Of a DNA stretch of 7,822 bases, positions 5,026 to 7,822 are shown in pieces; within the stretch, counting starts at the first letter, position 1; the number at the start of each line of letters is the position of its first letter. Location: contig DAIMDW010000070.1 of the NCBI GenBank assembly GCA_036725605.1, positions 1 to 7,822 on the forward strand, given 5' to 3'. Below the pieces are notes generated by a model, which saw only the letters and a program-made list of their open reading frames with translations, was not told the origin of the DNA and did not search any database. Both the position numbers and the translations under genes were made by a program. The stretch comes from CALBTQ01 sp036725605 (GTDB taxonomy: Bacteria > Lernaellota > Lernaellaia > Lernaellales > Lernaellaceae).

Positions 5026-7395
5026 CTAGGCGACTTTCTCGTAAATCACGATTTCAATTTCACGGACGGCGGCGAGGTATTGATCGCGCCCGCCAAATAG
5101 TTTGATGATTTCCACGGGCGTGCCGAAGGCGCGGAGCGGGTCTACTTTCAGGATTTCCAGCGATTCGACGCTGGAAATGCCGCTATCGGCATATTTCTGG
5201 AGCAGGGCCTCAAGCACGGCGCGCGCTTTGTCGCCGTATTTTCCGAAAATGTTGCGTTTCTTCACGCGGTCGGCCCGTTCCCGACGAGTCAGCGGAGGCT
5301 GGTCAAAGGCGATATGGCAGACGAGGTCGAAGGGGTCATAGTCGCGGCCGACCTGCTCGGCGAGTTCATCAAGGAATACGCCCTGGGCGGCAAGCGCTTC
5401 GATGATGGCCTGCTTTCGTTCGGCGGCGTTCCACGTGGCCAGGAAGGCATCGAGCGTGGCGTAGTTCTTCCGGACGGCTTTGCGGGTGTAGTCGGTCAGG
5501 GATTCCGTAATGAGCTTGCCGTATTCATCCAGGTACTGGACACGCTCCATCACCACGCTGACGGGGACATTGTCCACAAAGTAGCGGGTGCGCGGCGCGG
5601 GGCCTTCACCGCCGGGACCGCTATCGGGTGGCAGCGGGGTTTCGGGCAGTTCGCCGCCCGGCGTCGGTTCCGTCGGTGGTTCGTCCGGGGGGATGGGCGG
5701 TTCGTCAGGGCCGGGCTCATAAATCTGGACGGGGTCGCCGTCGAAATTCGGATCGGCGAACAACGCGGTGGCCCGGCGGAAATCCATGATGGTGAAGAAG
5801 AACTTGTTGTAGTCCTCGTTGATGCGGGTGCCGCGCCCGATGATCTGCTTGAACTCGGTCATGGAATTGATAATCCGGTCCAGCACAATCAGGTGGCATG
5901 TCTGGGCATCCACGCCCGTGCTCATGAGCCGGGAGGTGCAGGCCACAACCGGATAGGTGGACTCCGGATCAATGAAGTTGTCGAGCTGGGCCTTGCCCTC
6001 GTCGTTATCGCCGGTGATGCGCATGACGTACTTGGCGTTGGCGGCGGCAAGGTCGGGGTTGGCATTGACCATGGCTTGGCGCATTCGTTCCGCGTGGTCG
6101 ATGTTCTCGCAGAAGATAATGGTCTTGGCGAAGCGGTTGGTGGCACGCAGAAAATCAGTGACCTTGGAGGCGACCACCGCCGTGCGCTTTTCGAGGATGA
6201 GGTCTCGATCGTAGTCGCGGTCGTTGTATTCACGGTCTTCGATGACCTGTCCATACTTGTCGGTCTGGCCGTCTTCGGGGCGCCAGCCATCCAGGTCCTT
6301 GTCGAGGCCGATACGCACGACCTTGTAGGGGGCGAGAAATCCGTCGGCGATACCCTGGCCGAGTGAATACGTGTAGATGGGCTCGCCGAAGTATTCGATA
6401 TTGGAAACGTCGCGGGTTTCTTTGGGGGTGGCGGTAAGGCCAATTTGTGTTGCCGTCTTGAAGTATTCCAAGATTTGCCGCCAGCGGGCATCGTCCGCCG
6501 CACTGCCGCGGTGACACTCGTCCACGATGACAAGGTCGAAAAAATCAGGAGAGAACTGCTTGTAGATGTTCTGTTCCTCCTCGGTGCCGGTGACGGACTG
6601 GTAGAGGCTCAGGTAAATTTCAAACGATTTATCCACCGTGCGGTTCGTGATCTTCGTCATGGCCTGGCCGAACGGCTTGAAATCGTTGGTCTTGGTCTGG
6701 TCGGCGAGAATGTTCCGGTCCACGAGGAAAAGAATGCGTTTTTTGACACCGGCCTTCCACAGGCGCCAGATGATTTGGAAGGCCGTGTAGGTCTTCCCCG
6801 TTCCGGTGGCCATTACCAGCAATACCCGGTTTTCGCCCTTGGCAATAGAATCCACCGCCCGGTTGATGGCGATGTTCTGGTAATAGCGCGGGGCCTTGCC
6901 TGAACCGTCGTCAAAATAGTCCTGGGTGTTGACCTGCTGCTGATCCGCGTTCCAGCTTTTGGCCTTGCAGTAGCGCGCCCATAACTCCTGGGGTGAGGGA
7001 AACTGGTCGAGCGGAATTTCCCGCGTGACTGTACCACAAGTGACGGTTCGGTCATGTTCCAGAAAGGCGTCTCCATTGGAGCTGTAGGCGAACGGAATGT
7101 CGAGGATTTCGGCATACTCAAGCGCCTGCGGCATACCGTCGCCGAGAGTATGATTGTTATCCTTGGCCTCAATAACCGCGATGGGAAGATTTGGCCTATA
7201 GTACAGCAGATAATCGGCCTTTTGGGCTTCACCGCGCTTAACGGTCTTTCCCCGAACGATGACCCGGCCTTTTGTGAAATATCTTTCCTCGGCAATCTGG
7301 GTCATCCTGTCCCATTTATCGCCATTCGGACCGATGATCGCAGGCGTTATGAACTTGGTGCGGATATCCGCTTCTGTTAGGGCTTTTTTGTTCAT
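5026..7395 (-). CDS. hsdR: Type I restriction endonuclease subunit HsdR (EcoEI-like)
   Basis: This 789-residue motor and nuclease subunit binds the HsdM/HsdS complex, pulls DNA through it using ATP and cuts far from the unmethylated site. The N-terminal nuclease domain shows D61, then E76-A-K78 (PD-(D/E)XK) and Q90-x3-Y94, the extra type I motif. The superfamily 2 helicase has Walker A ATGTGKT (196-202), motif Ia LFLVDRNILADQ (222-233), DECH (292-295), TATP (321-324), motif IV KTIIFCEN (424-431), motif V STGVDAQ (492-498) and QIIGRGTR (517-524). A Pro/Glu/Asp/Gly-rich linker (about 560-602) leads to the C-terminal EcoEI-type region (about 603-789) that docks on the methylase. Size and arrangement fit type IB HsdR. 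The ATG at 7395 is taken because MNKKALTEADIRTKFITPAI is the usual family start; no clear Shine-Dalgarno precedes it. All catalytic motifs are intact. As first gene of the operon it is nearest to the promoter. Confidence 0.97.
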   Translation of the reverse strand: MNKKALTEADIRTKFITPAIIGPNGDKWDRMTQIAEERYFTKGRVIVRGKTVKRGEAQKADYLLYYRPNLPIAVIEAKDNNHTLGDGMPQALEYAEILDIPFAYSSNGDAFLEHDRTVTCGTVTREIPLDQFPSPQELWARYCKAKSWNADQQQVNTQDYFDDGSGKAPRYYQNIAINRAVDSIAKGENRVLLVMATGTGKTYTAFQIIWRLWKAGVKKRILFLVDRNILADQTKTNDFKPFGQAMTKITNRTVDKSFEIYLSLYQSVTGTEEEQNIYKQFSPDFFDLVIVDECHRGSAADDARWRQILEYFKTATQIGLTATPKETRDVSNIEYFGEPIYTYSLGQGIADGFLAPYKVVRIGLDKDLDGWRPEDGQTDKYGQVIEDREYNDRDYDRDLILEKRTAVVASKVTDFLRATNRFAKTIIFCENIDHAERMRQAMVNANPDLAAANAKYVMRITGDNDEGKAQLDNFIDPESTYPVVACTSRLMSTGVDAQTCHLIVLDRIINSMTEFKQIIGRGTRINEDYNKFFFTIMDFRRATALFADPNFDGDPVQIYEPGPDEPPIPPDEPPTEPTPGGELPETPLPPDSGPGGEGPAPRTRYFVDNVPVSVVMERVQYLDEYGKLITESLTDYTRKAVRKNYATLDAFLATWNAAERKQAIIEALAAQGVFLDELAEQVGRDYDPFDLVCHIAFDQPPLTRRERADRVKKRNIFGKYGDKARAVLEALLQKYADSGISSVESLEILKVDPLRAFGTPVEIIKLFGGRDQYLAAVREIEIVIYEKVA
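5593..5715 (-). repeat. Low-complexity Pro-rich linker in hsdR
   Basis: HsdR residues 561-601 are made almost only of P, E, D, G and T, with a near-repeat D-E-P-P-I-P-P-D-E-P-P-T. It separates the helicase from the C-terminal docking region. This is a compositional tract in the protein rather than a mobile repeat; length variation between relatives is expected. Confidence 0.7.
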
Positions 7396-7412
7396 TCGCG
7401 CGGTTTTACCAT
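7392..7412 (-). CDS. Possible six-codon leader ORF overlapping the hsdR start
   Basis: An ATG at 7412-7410 opens a six-codon frame (M-V-K-P-R-E) whose TGA (7394-7392) overlaps the hsdR ATG as ATGA, the same join used at hsdM/yhcG and yhcG/hsdS. A GAG triplet lies 6 bases upstream of this ATG, while hsdR itself has no good Shine-Dalgarno. It could feed ribosomes to hsdR by termination-reinitiation. A frame this short arises easily by chance. Confidence 0.15.
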   Translation of the reverse strand: MVKPRE

Positions 7413-7436
7413 TGGTTACTCAAAGCGATAGCTTGA

Positions 7437-7465
7437 ACTTTATCGCCGAGCAAGAGATAGAACAA
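7437..7465 (-). promoter_or_regulatory. Weak sigma-70-like promoter candidate for the operon
   Basis: On the minus strand TTGTTC (7465-7460) and TAAAGT (7442-7437) are separated by 17 bases, matching the -35 and -10 boxes at 3 and 4 of 6 positions. The -10 lies about 42 bases before the hsdR ATG, a sensible leader length. The match is weak and the host's promoter rules are unknown. Confidence 0.2.
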
Positions 7466-7822
7466 GAGTAAAGCCGCGCGCGCCCCCACCCGAAGCCCGC
7501 AGGGCGTGTTCCGTCACCAAAGGCTATGGAGTGGAGCACAGAATGGGGTCAGCCCGTGAATTGCAGCATGTTGGCTCCCGGCCCTTGGGAATCCCGCCGG
7601 TTTTCCGGATTTTCCACGCCATGGAAAAAGTCCACTATCATCCCATAAGGGCAAAACGGGAGCGTGAAAACGCCTGATTTGCTGGTGTTTTCGCGTGGGT
7701 GTTCGGGGTTGTGATTTGGGAGCGGTTTGTTTTCGGCGAGGTTTCCTAGGCGTTGGCGGGGGTGCTGTCCCACAGGAGTTCAGGGGAACCCCGGGAAGTA
7801 GGCCTGTTCGGGCCGTGCGCGC
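7466..7822. other. Non-coding right flank upstream of hsdR
   Basis: I see no gene I can support. A 74-codon minus-strand frame (7773-7549) has no domain-like pattern, is rich in Asn, Pro, Gly and Arg and is separated from hsdR by over 150 bases; I do not call it. The stretch holds a stable plus-strand hairpin at 7662-7696 and an AT-stem palindrome at 7610-7628. No tRNA, terminator with a T run or CRISPR is visible. Confidence 0.5.
7662..7696 (+). repeat. Inverted repeat forming a 13-bp hairpin with G-U pairs
   Basis: Left arm 7662-7674 pairs with right arm 7684-7696 around the 9-base loop TGATTTGCT. Thirteen consecutive pairs form on plus-strand RNA, three of them G-U; on minus-strand RNA those three become A-C mismatches. 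The asymmetry suggests, if the structure is used at all, that it acts in a plus-strand transcript leading out of the window or is part of an intergenic repeat. No T run follows, so it is not a standard terminator. Confidence 0.45.

Noticed and set aside
3625..5100. 491-codon plus-strand open frame antisense to hsdM
   Set aside because: It lies wholly over a clear methyltransferase gene, is rich in Val, Gly, Glu and Asp as expected from reading high-GC codons backwards, and shows no motif.
5314..6366. 350-codon plus-strand open frame antisense to hsdR
   Set aside because: Shadow of the helicase-coding strand; composition is Gly/Val-biased and no domain is seen.
7542..7552. AATGGGGTCAG motif, resembling REP sequences linked to IS200-like (RAYT) transposases
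   Set aside because: Only the short core matches what I remember of such repeats; no inverted partner or transposase is visible.
7610..7628. Palindrome TTTTCCA/TGGAAAA as a terminator
   Set aside because: The stem is almost all A/T with a 5-base loop, lacks the GC-rich base of an intrinsic terminator and no gene ends next to it.
7549..7773. 74-codon minus-strand frame upstream of hsdR
   Set aside because: No recognisable domain, no clear ribosome binding site seen, and the region has hairpins typical of intergenic DNA. Homologues in databases would be needed to revive it.

Overview
The window carries one convergent-free, single-direction gene block: five genes on the minus strand, transcribed from the right end of the window to the left, occupying 7395 down to 279. 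It is a type I restriction-modification locus in the order hsdR, hsdM, a DUF1016/YhcG-type PD-(D/E)XK nuclease gene, hsdS, and a small unrecognised gene. The spacing is extremely tight (3 nt between hsdR and hsdM, 4-base ATGA overlaps at hsdM/yhcG and yhcG/hsdS, 18 nt between hsdS and the last gene), so the set reads as one operon with translational coupling.

Subunit sizes (HsdR 789, HsdM 484, HsdS 525 residues), the R-M-S order and the form of HsdR (N-terminal nuclease, DECH helicase, EcoEI-type C-terminal region) point to the type IB (EcoAI/EcoEI-like) family. HsdS reads two half-sites through two target recognition domains, HsdM adds a methyl group to adenine, and HsdR translocates and cuts unmethylated DNA. 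The embedded YhcG-like nuclease is an accessory whose role is not settled by sequence. The terminal 189-residue protein has a pattern reminiscent of HEPN-fold helical proteins but is not confidently assigned.

The two flanks have no convincing genes. The left flank (1-278) starts with a GC-rich palindromic element whose three arms can form two mutually exclusive hairpins, and it has one weak terminator candidate for the operon. The right flank (7396-7822) should hold the operon promoter; it also has a long G-T wobble hairpin at 7662-7696 and no supportable gene.

Organism: a Gram-negative-like bacterium with moderately high GC in the core genes (about 60-65% in lines I counted) and lower GC (about 45-53%) in the HsdS recognition domains and the last gene. 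The left-end palindrome and the R-M-YhcG-S layout remind me of Verrucomicrobiota/Kiritimatiellota genomes, but this is from memory and weak. The most unusual observations are a pair of related perfect or near-perfect palindromes placed in frame inside the nuclease gene, a C8 tract in hsdS that could act as an on/off switch for its C-terminal helix, and the small operon-terminal gene.
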